Assembly: GCF_900187615.1 (NCBI RefSeq)
Contig: NZ_FYDO01000004.1
Coordinates: 62,001 to 126,000 of the forward strand
Length of the DNA: 64,000 nucleotides
Direction of reading: 5' to 3'
Origin: Pseudomonas sp. Irchel s3f7
GTDB lineage: Bacteria; Pseudomonadota; Gammaproteobacteria; Pseudomonadales; Pseudomonadaceae
Made by a program: the position numbers and the translations under genes. Under the pieces are notes generated by a model that made no database searches, was not told the origin of the DNA, and saw only the letters and a list, made by a program, of their open reading frames with translations. Below are positions 1-8,318 of this stretch, in pieces (the first letter of the stretch is position 1; every line of letters starts with the position of its first letter).

Positions 1-672
1 CAGCGCCGCACCGCCGAGCTCACCGCCATCCAGGATGTGACCATTCAGGCCATGACCTCGCTGGCCGAAACCCGCGACAATGAGACGGGTAACCACATTC
101 GACGAACTCAGCACTACGTCAGACTACTGGCCGAGATGCTTCGCGAACATCCGAGGTTCCAGCATTTTCTCAATGACGAGAGCATCCGCCTGCTGTTCAA
201 GTCGGCTCCGCTGCATGACATCGGCAAGATCGGCATACCCGATGACATACTGCTCAAGCCGGGGCGCCTCACGCCGGAAGAGTTCGAGACGATGAAGACC
301 CATACGGTACTGGGACGCGATGCCATCCGGCATGCCGAAGAGCAGTTGGGCATCTCGGTGGGATTTCTGTGCCTTGCCAAGGAGATCGCCTACAGCCACC
401 ACGAGAAGTGGGATGGTACCGGTTATCCCGACGGGCTGAGTGCCGATGACATCCCCATCAGCGCCAGGCTCATGGCGGTGGCGGATGTCTATGACGCGCT
501 GATTAGCCGACGCGTATACAAGAAGGGCATGTCACACGATCAGGCGCTGGAGATAATCCGCCAGGGATGTGCTACGCATTTCGACCCAGAAATCTGCGAG
601 GTTTTCCTGGCCAACCATGAGCAATTCCAGGCTATCGCGGTGCGTTTTGCTGATCGCGGTCAGGATGGTTAA
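1..672 (+). CDS. HD-GYP domain response regulator, C-terminal part (5' end outside window)
   Basis: The frame is open from base 1, so the start and any receiver domain lie outside the window. The visible part is an HD-GYP domain, a family that hydrolyses cyclic di-GMP to pGpG or GMP in the cytoplasm. The HDIGK motif (about bases 214-230), the HHEKWDG motif and the following GYP (about 396-430) are intact, so it is probably catalytic. It closely resembles the HD-GYP half of the regulator at 44322-45479; even the linker before the domain (TAIQDV) is shared, which suggests that the missing part is a CheY-like receiver. The next gene, a lipoprotein, begins 79 bp downstream and need not be related. 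Confidence 0.88.
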   Translation, partial: QRRTAELTAIQDVTIQAMTSLAETRDNETGNHIRRTQHYVRLLAEMLREHPRFQHFLNDESIRLLFKSAPLHDIGKIGIPDDILLKPGRLTPEEFETMKTHTVLGRDAIRHAEEQLGISVGFLCLAKEIAYSHHEKWDGTGYPDGLSADDIPISARLMAVADVYDALISRRVYKKGMSHDQALEIIRQGCATHFDPEICEVFLANHEQFQAIAVRFADRGQDG

Positions 673-751
673 TCAACGCGTCGCCGTGAAATCAATGCCC
701 AGGGCTTCACCGACAACAACGGAACACGACTTTTTCGTGGAGTGCCTCCCT

Positions 752-1429
752 ATGACCTTGGCCCGCAAACTGTTTATTGGCGTCGCACTGGCCGGCCTGC
801 TACTCGGCGGTTGCACCTCCCAAGTCACCGAACGCGAGCAGTACTCGGGCTTCCTGTCCAACTACGACAACCTGCAGGAAGTGACCACCACCACGGGCGA
901 GAAGGCCATGCGCTGGGTGAGTCCGTCGTGGAACCCGAATGCCTATGACACCATAGCGTTCCGAACGCTGGAGTTTTATCCCGCGCCCAAACCCAACGAG
1001 CAGGTCAATCAGCAGACGCTGGCCGAGTTGCAGGACTTCATGTCGAGGAAGGCCAAGCTCGTGCTGGGCCAGAAGTACCAGAGGGTGTCTAACGCGGCCG
1101 CTGCACCGGCCGGATCACGCACTCTGATCCTGCGTGCGGCCATCACTGGCGTCAGCGCTTCGAACGAAGGCATGAAGTGGTATGAAGTGATGCCGATTGC
1201 GGCGGTTGTCGGCGCGACACAAGCCGCCACCGGATACCGGGACCAAGACACTAATCTGTTCATCGAAGCCGAGTTCATTGACGCGAAAACCCATCAGACA
1301 ATCGCCAAAGTGGTGCGTAAGGTATTCGGCACGCAGCTGAAAAACGAGAGTCAGCGAATCACCACCAAGGACTTTAAAGACGCTATCGAAAATCTGAATA
1401 CCGACCTCTGGACGTTCATTCACCGTTGA
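752..1429 (+). CDS. DUF3313-type outer-membrane lipoprotein
   Basis: This is a 225-residue protein with a typical lipoprotein signal peptide: a hydrophobic stretch from about residue 7, then LLGGC with the modified cysteine at position 21. I chose the ATG at 752 because it places the lipobox directly after a short basic N-terminus; the frame stays open further upstream into the HD-GYP gene, but that start would bury the signal. The rest matches DUF3313, a periplasmic-facing lipoprotein family of unknown function common in Pseudomonas: an early segment with MRWVSP, a central hydrophobic segment and a C-terminal segment ending in DLWTFIHR. The family call is from pattern recognition. Confidence 0.75.
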   Translation: MTLARKLFIGVALAGLLLGGCTSQVTEREQYSGFLSNYDNLQEVTTTTGEKAMRWVSPSWNPNAYDTIAFRTLEFYPAPKPNEQVNQQTLAELQDFMSRKAKLVLGQKYQRVSNAAAAPAGSRTLILRAAITGVSASNEGMKWYEVMPIAAVVGATQAATGYRDQDTNLFIEAEFIDAKTHQTIAKVVRKVFGTQLKNESQRITTKDFKDAIENLNTDLWTFIHR

Positions 1430-1596
1430 CCATTACCTGGCTTCCACCGGATTACAAGGGTGACGTGCCTGCGGTCAACATGGAAAACGTCGGCGCCAAG
1501 TACCCGGCCACCTTCGTCGATGCCAAGGGTGAGTTCCTCTCGGGCAGCAATGCCTACGCAAACCTGGAGATTTGCAAAAGCAGTAAACATGAATGC
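1426..1596 (+). pseudogene. Remnant of a DUF1254/DUF1214-type protein
   Basis: A short frame starting directly at the stop of the preceding lipoprotein gene reads through PATFVDAKGEFLSGSNAY. This resembles the C-terminal DUF1214 region, where the strand YPATFVDxxGxxLxG is followed by a YxLxLP strand. Only about 50 residues survive. There is no start with a ribosome site, the N-terminal DUF1254 part is absent, and similarity stops at the hairpin at 1597-1634. I read it as a fragment left by a deletion or rearrangement. Confidence 0.5.
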
Positions 1597-1634
1597 CTCG
1601 GAGATATGAGCGTAGGAGCGCTCATATCTCCGAG
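1597..1634. repeat. Perfect 16-bp inverted repeat with 6-nt loop
   Basis: Arms 1597-1612 (ctcggagatatgagcg) and 1619-1634 are exact reverse complements separated by taggag. No T-run follows on the + strand, so it is a poor intrinsic terminator in that direction. It sits exactly where the DUF1214 remnant ends, between convergent genes, and could be a terminator, a recombination scar or a short mobile-element end. Confidence 0.7.
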
Positions 1635-1678
1635 TAAGTGGCTTGAAGTCATTAGGGGCGGTTTTTACCCACCGTTAC

Positions 1679-2509
1679 CTAACCTCGTACGAAAGCGAGC
1701 AAATCGGCGTTGATCGTATCGGCGTTCGTCGTAGGCATTCCGTGTGGGTAGCCCGAGTAGATTTTCAGCGTGCTGTTTTGCAACAGTTTGGCTGACAAGA
1801 GTCCAGAATTTTCATAAGGCACGATCTGATCATCATCACCATGCATCACCAGCACGGGGATCGTGATGCTTTTCAGGTCTTCGGTAAAATCGGTCTGAGA
1901 AAAGGCCACGATCCCATCATAATGTGCCTTTGCGCTGCCCATCATCCCTTGTCGCCACCAGTTCAAGATGATGCCCGCTGACGGTTTGGCACCAGGGCGG
2001 TTATACCCGTAGAAAGGTCCGGTCGGGATATCGTGGTAGAACTGCGCGCGGCTGGCCTTCAGCTGTGCCTGCAAGTCATCGAAAACCGATTTTGGCAGCC
2101 CGCCGGGGTTGTTGTCGGTCTTCACCATCAACGGCGGTACGGCGCTGATGATGGCGGCCTTCGACACTCGGTCTTCGCCGTGGCGAGCAATGTAGTGGAT
2201 GACTTCCCCACCGCCGGTGGAGTGTCCTACATGGACAGCACCTCGTACGCCAAGATGGTCGACTACGGCCGCAACGTCATCGGCATAGTGATCCATGTCG
2301 TGCCCGTCCCAGACCTGACTGGATCGCCCGTGGCCGCGTCGGTCATGTGCAACGACCCGGTAGCCGTTGGCCAGAAAAAAGAGCATCTGCGCATCCCAGT
2401 CGTCCGCACTGAGTGGCCAACCGTGATGAAAGAAGATCACTCGGGCATCGCGCGGCCCCCAGTCTTTGTAAAAGATCTCAACACCGTCCTGCGTAGTGAC
2501 ATACCCCAT
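1679..2509 (-). CDS. Alpha/beta hydrolase, cofactor-free haloperoxidase/esterase type
   Basis: This 276-residue protein is a full-length member of the non-heme chloroperoxidase/arylesterase branch of alpha/beta hydrolases, which hydrolyse esters and can form peracids. The oxyanion-hole segment HHGWP is at about residues 28-32, the nucleophile elbow GHSTGG places the catalytic serine at 97, the acid is probably in HGDDDQIVP (about 224-232), and the histidine is in YPHGMP near 255. No signal peptide is visible, so it should be cytoplasmic. It is divergent from the MerR gene at 2727, and a MerR-type promoter (2677-2707) points toward it. The physiological substrate cannot be read from the sequence. 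Confidence 0.88.
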   Translation of the reverse strand: MGYVTTQDGVEIFYKDWGPRDARVIFFHHGWPLSADDWDAQMLFFLANGYRVVAHDRRGHGRSSQVWDGHDMDHYADDVAAVVDHLGVRGAVHVGHSTGGGEVIHYIARHGEDRVSKAAIISAVPPLMVKTDNNPGGLPKSVFDDLQAQLKASRAQFYHDIPTGPFYGYNRPGAKPSAGIILNWWRQGMMGSAKAHYDGIVAFSQTDFTEDLKSITIPVLVMHGDDDQIVPYENSGLLSAKLLQNSTLKIYSGYPHGMPTTNADTINADLLAFVRG

Positions 2510-2676
2510 GTTCGCATCTCCTGTATGAAATGGAGGCCATGATCAGAGTCGTGTTCTGATCGTGTCCCTTATTGAACAAAGTGCAGCCCACCCAACAGGC
2601 GGTCAGAGGAGCCGATCCTGGTCTGGCTCACTTGCCCCTGAGTTCCATTAAATCTGCGCCGCTTGGCCGCCAGATC

Positions 2677-2707
2677 ACTTAAGGTTTAAAGTCAGCTTTA
2701 AGGTCAA
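2677..2707 (-). promoter_or_regulatory. Candidate MerR-type promoter/operator with 19-bp spacer
   Basis: On the minus strand TTGACC (2702-2707) and TTAAGT (2677-2682) are separated by 19 bp. The spacer contains a dyad, TTAAAG-CTGA-CTTTAA. An over-long 19-bp spacer filled by a dyad is the known signature of promoters activated by MerR proteins through DNA distortion. It lies 20 bp before the MerR start codon and would fire toward the hydrolase at 2509. The -10 match is weak and the leader would be about 165 nt. Confidence 0.55.
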
Positions 2708-2726
2708 TGGCTTTTTTGGGTGGAAT

Positions 2727-3158
2727 ATGAGAATAGGCGAACTGGCGAAAATCAGCGGATTGGCGCCTTCACGCATCCGTTTCTACGAAGCGAGCGGCCT
2801 GATCATATCTGTCGAGCGCAAAGCCAACGGCTATCGGGACTATGCACCTGACACGGAGCGGGTTCTGGGAATCATTACCGGCGCACAGGCTGCGGGGTTT
2901 TCATTGGAAGAAATCCGCCAATTACTGCCGATGAATGCGAACGGTTGCCAGCATGACGCGTTGCTCAGTGGGCTCAGGCGCAAGGTTGAGGAAATCGAGA
3001 TCCTGCAGCAGCGGCTGGCCCTGAATAAAGCGCAACTGCTACTGGTCATCGAGGGCGTCGAGAGCAAGCCCGAAGGCATGGGTTGTGCGGACAATACGCA
3101 GATGCTGTTGCAACGTCTGCGCGAAGAAGGTGTGGCGGCAGTTTCAGGCAAGCCGTGA
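2727..3158 (+). CDS. MerR family transcriptional regulator
   Basis: The 143-residue protein starts with the classic MerR winged helix (MRIGELAKISGL, then RFYEASGLI), continues with a GFSLEEIRQLL helix to about residue 75, and ends in a coiled-coil dimerisation helix (about 85-118). Cysteines occur in NGCQHD and in GMGCAD, but no full metal-binding signature is visible, so the inducer is unknown. Proteins of this family twist promoters with 19-bp spacers. Such a site lies immediately upstream of its own start and faces the divergent hydrolase, so joint control of both genes is likely. Confidence 0.9.
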   Translation: MRIGELAKISGLAPSRIRFYEASGLIISVERKANGYRDYAPDTERVLGIITGAQAAGFSLEEIRQLLPMNANGCQHDALLSGLRRKVEEIEILQQRLALNKAQLLLVIEGVESKPEGMGCADNTQMLLQRLREEGVAAVSGKP

Positions 3159-3570
3159 TGTGCGTCTTCCAAGTGAAGGCAACCATGTCCGGAGTACATC
3201 CGATCGAGAAGCGGTTGTGAAGCAAAGTACCGCTTAGAATGTTTCTACTCCTTTGTCGGTCGCCGAAAGTGCAAATATATATAAGCTCGCCTGGTTTGCG
3301 TCAGCAAGCAGCTGGTAAGCCGTGTGAAGGTGCCCGCCTTTCTATTTATAGAGCGATTGTGTATTGGAATATGGGGAATGCTTATAGATTGGAAAGACGG
3401 GATGCTTACCATTCGCGGCAGCAGCGACAAGCTGAGGTGTAGAGCTTGCCGTGATGAGCCGGGGGCTTGCGAAGATGTGCAGAAAAAACCAGTCTTGTCT
3501 GATAGACACGCGCAAGTTGCTGAGGCACATTGGGCAAGGATATCTATTTAGTTAGAAATATGAGGGACTT
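3159..3570. other. Intergenic region without a recognisable gene
   Basis: This 412-bp stretch is clearly richer in A and T than its neighbours (for example atatatataag at about 3277). Short open frames exist on both strands but none has a ribosome site or a recognisable protein. It leads into the equally AT-rich gene at 3571 and probably carries its promoter. Confidence 0.5.
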
Positions 3571-4365
3571 GTGAAATCGCATAGCATTTTGAATTGCAAC
3601 TGGCAATATTCAGCAAGTGATTTTGCAGACTGCCGAAACATTGCCAAGGGCGCTGTTTTCATTATTGCGTCGGGGAGTTCCGCGAAGGACTTTCCTATTG
3701 AGCGATTTGCAGACATTCCGATGATTACCATGAATGGCGCAATCTCGATGTTTGCTAAAACAGATATCAGGCCATTTTTTTACGCGTGCACTGACTTAGG
3801 TTTCCCCCGTCAGCAACCAGAATTATTTACCGTGGCGCTGAAGCTCAGCCAGCATGTTGCTCTGTGGAAAGATCAGCTGGACGCATTGCCCGTAGTACCG
3901 GCCGGAAGAGTCTTTCCACTGAAAAAGGTGAGGGATCCATCCTTGCTGGAGGCACTGGTAACACGCGAAAAGGGCCTGATACGCAACCGTGCATTTTGGG
4001 GCAAGCGATCTAGGTCACTGGGGTTCAGCAAGGATCTATCACTCGGGTTTTTCGATGCCCGCACTGTAGCCTACCTGGCCTTGCAGATTGCTTATCATGT
4101 CGGTTTCACCAAAGTGTTCCTTGTAGGTGTCGACCTGAACCAATCTGTGGGTCGCTTCTATGAAACCGGCAAGGTCGCTGTATCGCCCTGCGGGTTGGAT
4201 CAGCACTTCCCTCGAAGAATTCTGCCTTCATTGCAGCTAATGGCCAACAAAGTGATGGGCGATCAGTTCGCCGTTTACAATCTTTCCCCCACGTCACGAA
4301 TTCCGAAGTCAGTGATTCCGAAAATTGGCCTTGATGACGTTGAGGCTCTGCTCAGGCATACATAA
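3571..4365 (+). CDS. MptE-like/DUF115-type protein, possible glycan or LPS-core enzyme
   Basis: The 264-residue protein starts at GTG 3571, with gaggg about 9 nt upstream. The N-terminal motif FIIASGSSAKDFPI (about residues 28-41) resembles the nucleotide-binding strand-loop of the MptE-like/DUF115 fold, also seen in sialyltransferase-like enzymes and in Pseudomonas proteins annotated as LPS core biosynthesis. A second conserved-looking stretch, KVFLVGVDLN, is typical of that fold. There is no signal peptide or membrane segment. The gene and the 400 bp before it are AT-richer than their surroundings and it has no functional neighbours, so recent transfer is plausible. The enzymatic role is a guess. 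Confidence 0.5.
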   Translation: MKSHSILNCNWQYSASDFADCRNIAKGAVFIIASGSSAKDFPIERFADIPMITMNGAISMFAKTDIRPFFYACTDLGFPRQQPELFTVALKLSQHVALWKDQLDALPVVPAGRVFPLKKVRDPSLLEALVTREKGLIRNRAFWGKRSRSLGFSKDLSLGFFDARTVAYLALQIAYHVGFTKVFLVGVDLNQSVGRFYETGKVAVSPCGLDQHFPRRILPSLQLMANKVMGDQFAVYNLSPTSRIPKSVIPKIGLDDVEALLRHT

Positions 4366-4470
4366 TGTGTCTTTAAATGCAGCACGTGACCAACGCAGCA
4401 CGGTACAACTGACCGAATTTTTCGCTTCAACAATAATAAATGCGCAGTTCCACCCAGGCAGAGCGCCCGA

Positions 4471-5400
4471 TTGAACATCGATACCCGAATCAAGTTCCGT
4501 CATCTGGTGTGTTTTCTCGAAGTGGCGCGCCAGGGCAGCCTGGCCCGTGCTTGCGACAAGTTGGCCATCAGCCAGCCCGCGCTTTCCAAAACGCTGAAAG
4601 AACTGGAATCCCTGCTGCAAGCCTCTCTGTTTGAACGCAGTAAAAAGGGCTCGACACTGACCGAGGCCGGGGTGGCCTTTTTGCGGTATGCGGGCCCGAG
4701 CGTGCAATCGCTGCGTGAAGGGGTCAACAGTTTGCGCTCCGGGGTACATGAACCCATTACCGTGCAGCTTGGTGCGCTGTCCACGGTCGAAAGCCTGTTG
4801 GTGCCTGAAGTGGTCGCCCGTCTACACGAGCGACATCCCGCGCTGGTGGTCAGTGTGGTGACCGGGCCCAGTGCCTACTTGCTGTCCCGACTGCGGGTCG
4901 GTGAACTGGATCTGGTGGTCGGCAGAATGACCGATAGCCCATTGATTCTCGGGCTGGCGTTCGAACACCTCTACAGCGAATCCATGACCCTAGTGGTCCG
5001 TAGCGGCCATCCATTACTCGCCGATTCACTGGGGCATAAAAATCTCGAAGACTATCCGCTGGTGTTGCCGTCGGCAGGGACGACGATCCGCAAGTTCGCC
5101 GACAGCCTGTTTGTGCAGCACGGGATAACGCCATCCCGACAACGCCTGGAAACCCTTTCGGTGGCCCTGAGCCGACGCTATGTGCAATGCAGTCAGGCCG
5201 TCTGGGTTGCGCCATTTGACGCCGTCAGGCAGGACTTGAGGCAAGGCGATTTGATGGAGCTGGACCTTGGGATGCGTGAACCTGGCGGTTCCGTGGGGCT
5301 CTGCACAAATCCGGTGTTGCCCGTGACACCCGCAGCCCAGTGGTGCGTGGAAGCGTTGCGCGAGGTCGGTGAGGAATACCGGGAGGGCAAATATCCATAA
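4471..5400 (+). CDS. pcaQ: LysR-type regulator PcaQ of protocatechuate degradation
   Basis: The 309-residue protein has an N-terminal winged helix (IKFRHLVCFLEVARQGSLARACDK, then QPALSKTLKELE) and a C-terminal LysR effector domain. The tract SKKGSTLTEAG and the position directly before pcaH and pcaG point to PcaQ, the activator that responds to beta-carboxymuconate or related pathway acids. The start is TTG at 4471; no good ATG lies at the right distance before the helix-turn-helix. The gene runs in the same direction as pcaHG, whereas it is divergent in many relatives. Its stop codon overlaps a dyad that resembles the PcaQ binding site. Confidence 0.85.
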   Translation: MNIDTRIKFRHLVCFLEVARQGSLARACDKLAISQPALSKTLKELESLLQASLFERSKKGSTLTEAGVAFLRYAGPSVQSLREGVNSLRSGVHEPITVQLGALSTVESLLVPEVVARLHERHPALVVSVVTGPSAYLLSRLRVGELDLVVGRMTDSPLILGLAFEHLYSESMTLVVRSGHPLLADSLGHKNLEDYPLVLPSAGTTIRKFADSLFVQHGITPSRQRLETLSVALSRRYVQCSQAVWVAPFDAVRQDLRQGDLMELDLGMREPGGSVGLCTNPVLPVTPAAQWCVEALREVGEEYREGKYP

Positions 5401-5412
5401 CCATATGGATAT
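5391..5412. promoter_or_regulatory. Candidate PcaQ operator overlapping the pcaQ stop codon
   Basis: ATATCCAT (5391-5398) and ATGGATAT (5405-5412) form a perfect 8-bp inverted repeat with a 6-nt spacer. Within it ATAACC-ATAT-GGATAT resembles the ATAACC-N4-GGTTAA site described for PcaQ in rhizobia. It lies about 115 bp before the pcaH start, a normal place for a LysR activator site. Confidence 0.55.
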
Positions 5413-5526
5413 GCTTCAAGTCGTTTTTTTCAATTTTTGGTTGGGTCGCACAAGCGGAAACTGGGTGTCACGTCGCTGCCAAGGCAGTGCCCGCCTCCGT
5501 CCAACCATAACAACAGGAAAAACGAC

Positions 5527-6246
5527 ATGTCTGATGCGCACGACAGCCGCTTCGTCATTCGTGACCGTAATTGGCATCCCAAAGCCCTGACTCCGGACTA
5601 CAAGACTTCCATCCTGCGGTCCCCTCGCCAGGCACTGGTGAGTATCCCCCAGTCTTTATCCGAAACCAGCGGCCCGGACTTTTCCCATCTGAAGATGGGT
5701 CAGCACGACAACGATCTGCTGTTGAATTTCAATCACGGTGGCCTGCCCGTTGGCGAACGCATCATCGTCGCCGGCCGTGTGTGTGATCAGTATGGCAAGC
5801 CGATCCCCCATACCTTGGTGGAGATGTGGCAGGCCAATGCCGGTGGTCGTTACCGGCACAAAAAAGACAGTTACCTGGCGCCCCTCGATCCGAATTTCGG
5901 CGGCGTCGGCCGTGCCTTGACCGACCGCGATGGCAACTACAGTTTCCGCACCGTCAAACCCGGCCCTTACCCATGGCGCAATGGTCCCAACGACTGGCGG
6001 CCGGCGCATATCCATGTCTCCATCAGCGGCCCGTCCATTGCCACGCGCCTGATTACCCAGCTGTATTTCGAAGGCGATCCTCTGATCCCCATGTGCCCGA
6101 TCGTCAAGTCGATCGCCAATCAGGAAGCGGTGCAAAGCCTGATCGCCAAACTGGATATGAGTATGGCCAATCCTATGGATTGCCTGGCTTATCGCTTTGA
6201 TATCGTTCTGCGCGGCCAGCGCAAGACCCACTTCGAAAACCGCTGA
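5527..6246 (+). CDS. pcaH: Protocatechuate 3,4-dioxygenase, beta subunit
   Basis: The 239-residue iron-bearing subunit of the enzyme that opens protocatechuate between carbons 3 and 4 to beta-carboxymuconate, the first step of the protocatechuate branch of the beta-ketoadipate pathway. All four Fe(III) ligands can be placed: Tyr109, Tyr148, His161 and His163, with exactly the spacing of the Pseudomonas putida ligands 408, 447, 460 and 462. The start at ATG 5527 (MSDAHDSRF) fits the family; the frame is open further upstream but without family similarity. pcaG follows 12 bp downstream, and the 126-bp gap before the gene carries the candidate PcaQ site. Confidence 0.97.
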   Translation: MSDAHDSRFVIRDRNWHPKALTPDYKTSILRSPRQALVSIPQSLSETSGPDFSHLKMGQHDNDLLLNFNHGGLPVGERIIVAGRVCDQYGKPIPHTLVEMWQANAGGRYRHKKDSYLAPLDPNFGGVGRALTDRDGNYSFRTVKPGPYPWRNGPNDWRPAHIHVSISGPSIATRLITQLYFEGDPLIPMCPIVKSIANQEAVQSLIAKLDMSMANPMDCLAYRFDIVLRGQRKTHFENR

Positions 6247-6258
6247 GGAGGCCTGCAC

Positions 6259-6861
6259 ATGCCCGTTCAACTTCTGCCCGAGACGCCGTCGCAAACCGCA
6301 GGCCCCTATGTCCATATCGGACTGGCACTGGAAGCAGCCGGAAACCCGCCGCGCGATCAGGAAATCTGGAACCTGATGGCAAAACCTGGCGCGCCAGGTG
6401 AGCACATTCTATTGATGGGTCACGTTTATGACGGTAACGGCCACTTGATTCGTGACGCATTTCTGGAGTTCTGGCAGGCCAATCATGACGGCCTCTACGA
6501 CAACGGTTTCGACCTCGAAAAGCCCTTCAACTGCTTTGGCCGCACCGCCACGACCGATGTCGGTGAATGGACGATCAACACCGTGAAACCGGGCGTAGTG
6601 AAAAATGCCTCGGGTGTTCCCATGGCCGCGCACATCAACGTGGCGCTGTTTGCTCGGGGCATCAACATTCACTTGCAGACCCGACTGTATTTCGACGACG
6701 AACCCGAGGCGAATGCGGTAGATCCCGTGTTGAACCTGATCGAACAACCCCATCGGCGCGAATCCCTGGTAGCCAGGCGCTGCACGGTTGACGGGAAGCT
6801 GGCCTACCGTTTCGATATTCATGTTCAAGGCGAATCGGAAACCGTGTTCTTCGACTTCTAA
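6259..6861 (+). CDS. pcaG: Protocatechuate 3,4-dioxygenase, alpha subunit
   Basis: The 200-residue alpha subunit forms the alpha-beta protomer with PcaH. It has the intradiol dioxygenase fold (ETPSQTAGPYVHIG at the N-terminus, FLEFWQANHDGLYD in the middle, HINVALFARGINIHLQTR later) but lacks the iron ligands, as expected for alpha chains. A strong aggagg ribosome site precedes ATG 6259, and the 12-bp gap from pcaH shows one transcription unit. A hairpin at 6869-6905 closes it. Ring cleavage occurs in the cytoplasm and the product feeds the rest of the pca pathway, which is not in this window. Confidence 0.97.
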   Translation: MPVQLLPETPSQTAGPYVHIGLALEAAGNPPRDQEIWNLMAKPGAPGEHILLMGHVYDGNGHLIRDAFLEFWQANHDGLYDNGFDLEKPFNCFGRTATTDVGEWTINTVKPGVVKNASGVPMAAHINVALFARGINIHLQTRLYFDDEPEANAVDPVLNLIEQPHRRESLVARRCTVDGKLAYRFDIHVQGESETVFFDF

Positions 6862-6868
6862 CCACACT

Positions 6869-6905
6869 GAGCAGGTGTTGAGACGCCAGCGCTCAACACC
6901 CGCTC
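6869..6905. terminator. Hairpin between convergent pcaG and MFS gene
   Basis: GGTGTTGAG (6874-6882) pairs perfectly with CTCAACACC (6892-6900), and GAGC/GCTC extends the stem after one mismatch. There is no strong T-run, but the position 8 bp after the pcaG stop and 10 bp before the convergent gene end suggests a two-way terminator. Confidence 0.6.
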
Positions 6906-6914
6906 GGCGCCTTC

Positions 6915-8318
6915 TTATGCTCGCTGCAAGACCGACTCGCCCGCCTTCGGCGGCAATCGCAGGTTGTCCAGCAATGCAATCCCCCCAATCGCCGCGACAC
7001 AAAGGAACGCCAGCTGGAAGTCCACTGTCTGTGCCTGCCCGGTATTGCCGTGGATGGTCATGGCGAGTCGCAACAGCAACGCGCCCACGGCAACGCCCAT
7101 CGCCATGCTCAGTTGGAAAAACATACTGAACAGGGTTGAAGCATCGCTCATCTGCTCCTTGGGCACATCCGCAAACCCCAGCGTATTGAAAGCCGTGAAC
7201 TGCATGGAGCGTGACAAGCCCCCAACGAACAGAATCAACAAGACAAGCGCCCTGCTCATGTGCTCATCCAGCAAGGCACAAGCCGCGATCGCCAACACAC
7301 CGAGGACACCATTGACCATCAGCACCTGACGAAACCCCCAGCGTTGCATTACCGCCGAGGTGAACGGTTTCATGGCCAGATTGCCCGCAAACACGGCCAG
7401 CACCAACAGCCCCGCATCCAGCGCGGAAAGACCGAAGGCCAGTTGAAACATCAGCGGCAGGAGAAACGGTAAGGCGCTGATGGCGACCCGAAAAATCGAC
7501 CCGCCGCACAGGCAGACGCTGAAGGTACGGATGCCCAAAACACCCAGCCCCAACAATGGCTGAACATGACGACGCATATGTCGCCAGGCCAAGACCCCGA
7601 GCACCGCACCAGCACCACTGAGCAACAGTGCCTGAAGCATATTCGCCTGGCCTTGCCCCAGCATTTCGACGCCAAACAGCAGCGCAGCGCTGGCGCTGCC
7701 AGTCAGCAGAAAACCACTGAAATCGAAGGTTCGGGCAATGACGTGTTCTTGCTTGGGAATCAGGAACAGCGCGGCCACCATCGCCAGCACGCCCAACGGC
7801 AGATTGAGGTAGAAAATCCACGGCCAGGAAGCGTGGGTGACGATGAAACCGCCCAAGGGCGGCCCGAGCACCGGAGCGACCAGACCGGGCCAGGTAATAA
7901 AGGATATCGCCCGCACAAGGTCTTTCTTCTCGGTGGTGCGAAGCACGGCCAGGCGTCCGACCGGGACCATCATCGCTCCGCTGATGCCCTGCAACACACG
8001 CGCAGCGACAAAGGTTTCCAGGCTGGCACTCATTGCGCACATCAACGAGGACAGGCTGAACAGCACGATCGCCGAACTGAACACAAGCCGTGAACCAAAG
8101 CGATCGGCCAACCAGCCGCTGATGGGGATGAACACCGCCACCGCGAGCATGTAGACGCTCATCCCGATGTTCACATCCACCACCGGCACGCCAAACGTAC
8201 GGGCCATGTCAGGCAGTGCCGTCGCGATCACCGTGGCATCAAGGTTCTCCATGAAAAACGTGACGGCTACCAACAGGGCAATCCACATCGAACGGCGTTG
8301 AGACACAGTCACCCCCAT
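6915..8318 (-). CDS. MFS transporter, DHA2 (EmrB/QacA) type
   Basis: The 467-residue inner-membrane protein has about fourteen hydrophobic segments and the DHA2 hallmarks: the ENLDATVIATALPDMA helix near residue 25, the motif A-like loop GWLADRFGSR near 70, and ARVLQGISGAMMVPVGR near 110. Members are proton-driven exporters of drugs, dyes or aromatic compounds. Its start overlaps the last 10 bp of the upstream LysR gene, so the two are probably co-transcribed and coupled. Beside aromatic-acid genes, export of an aromatic or related acid is plausible but not shown. Confidence 0.88.
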   Translation of the reverse strand: MGVTVSQRRSMWIALLVAVTFFMENLDATVIATALPDMARTFGVPVVDVNIGMSVYMLAVAVFIPISGWLADRFGSRLVFSSAIVLFSLSSLMCAMSASLETFVAARVLQGISGAMMVPVGRLAVLRTTEKKDLVRAISFITWPGLVAPVLGPPLGGFIVTHASWPWIFYLNLPLGVLAMVAALFLIPKQEHVIARTFDFSGFLLTGSASAALLFGVEMLGQGQANMLQALLLSGAGAVLGVLAWRHMRRHVQPLLGLGVLGIRTFSVCLCGGSIFRVAISALPFLLPLMFQLAFGLSALDAGLLVLAVFAGNLAMKPFTSAVMQRWGFRQVLMVNGVLGVLAIAACALLDEHMSRALVLLILFVGGLSRSMQFTAFNTLGFADVPKEQMSDASTLFSMFFQLSMAMGVAVGALLLRLAMTIHGNTGQAQTVDFQLAFLCVAAIGGIALLDNLRLPPKAGESVLQRA

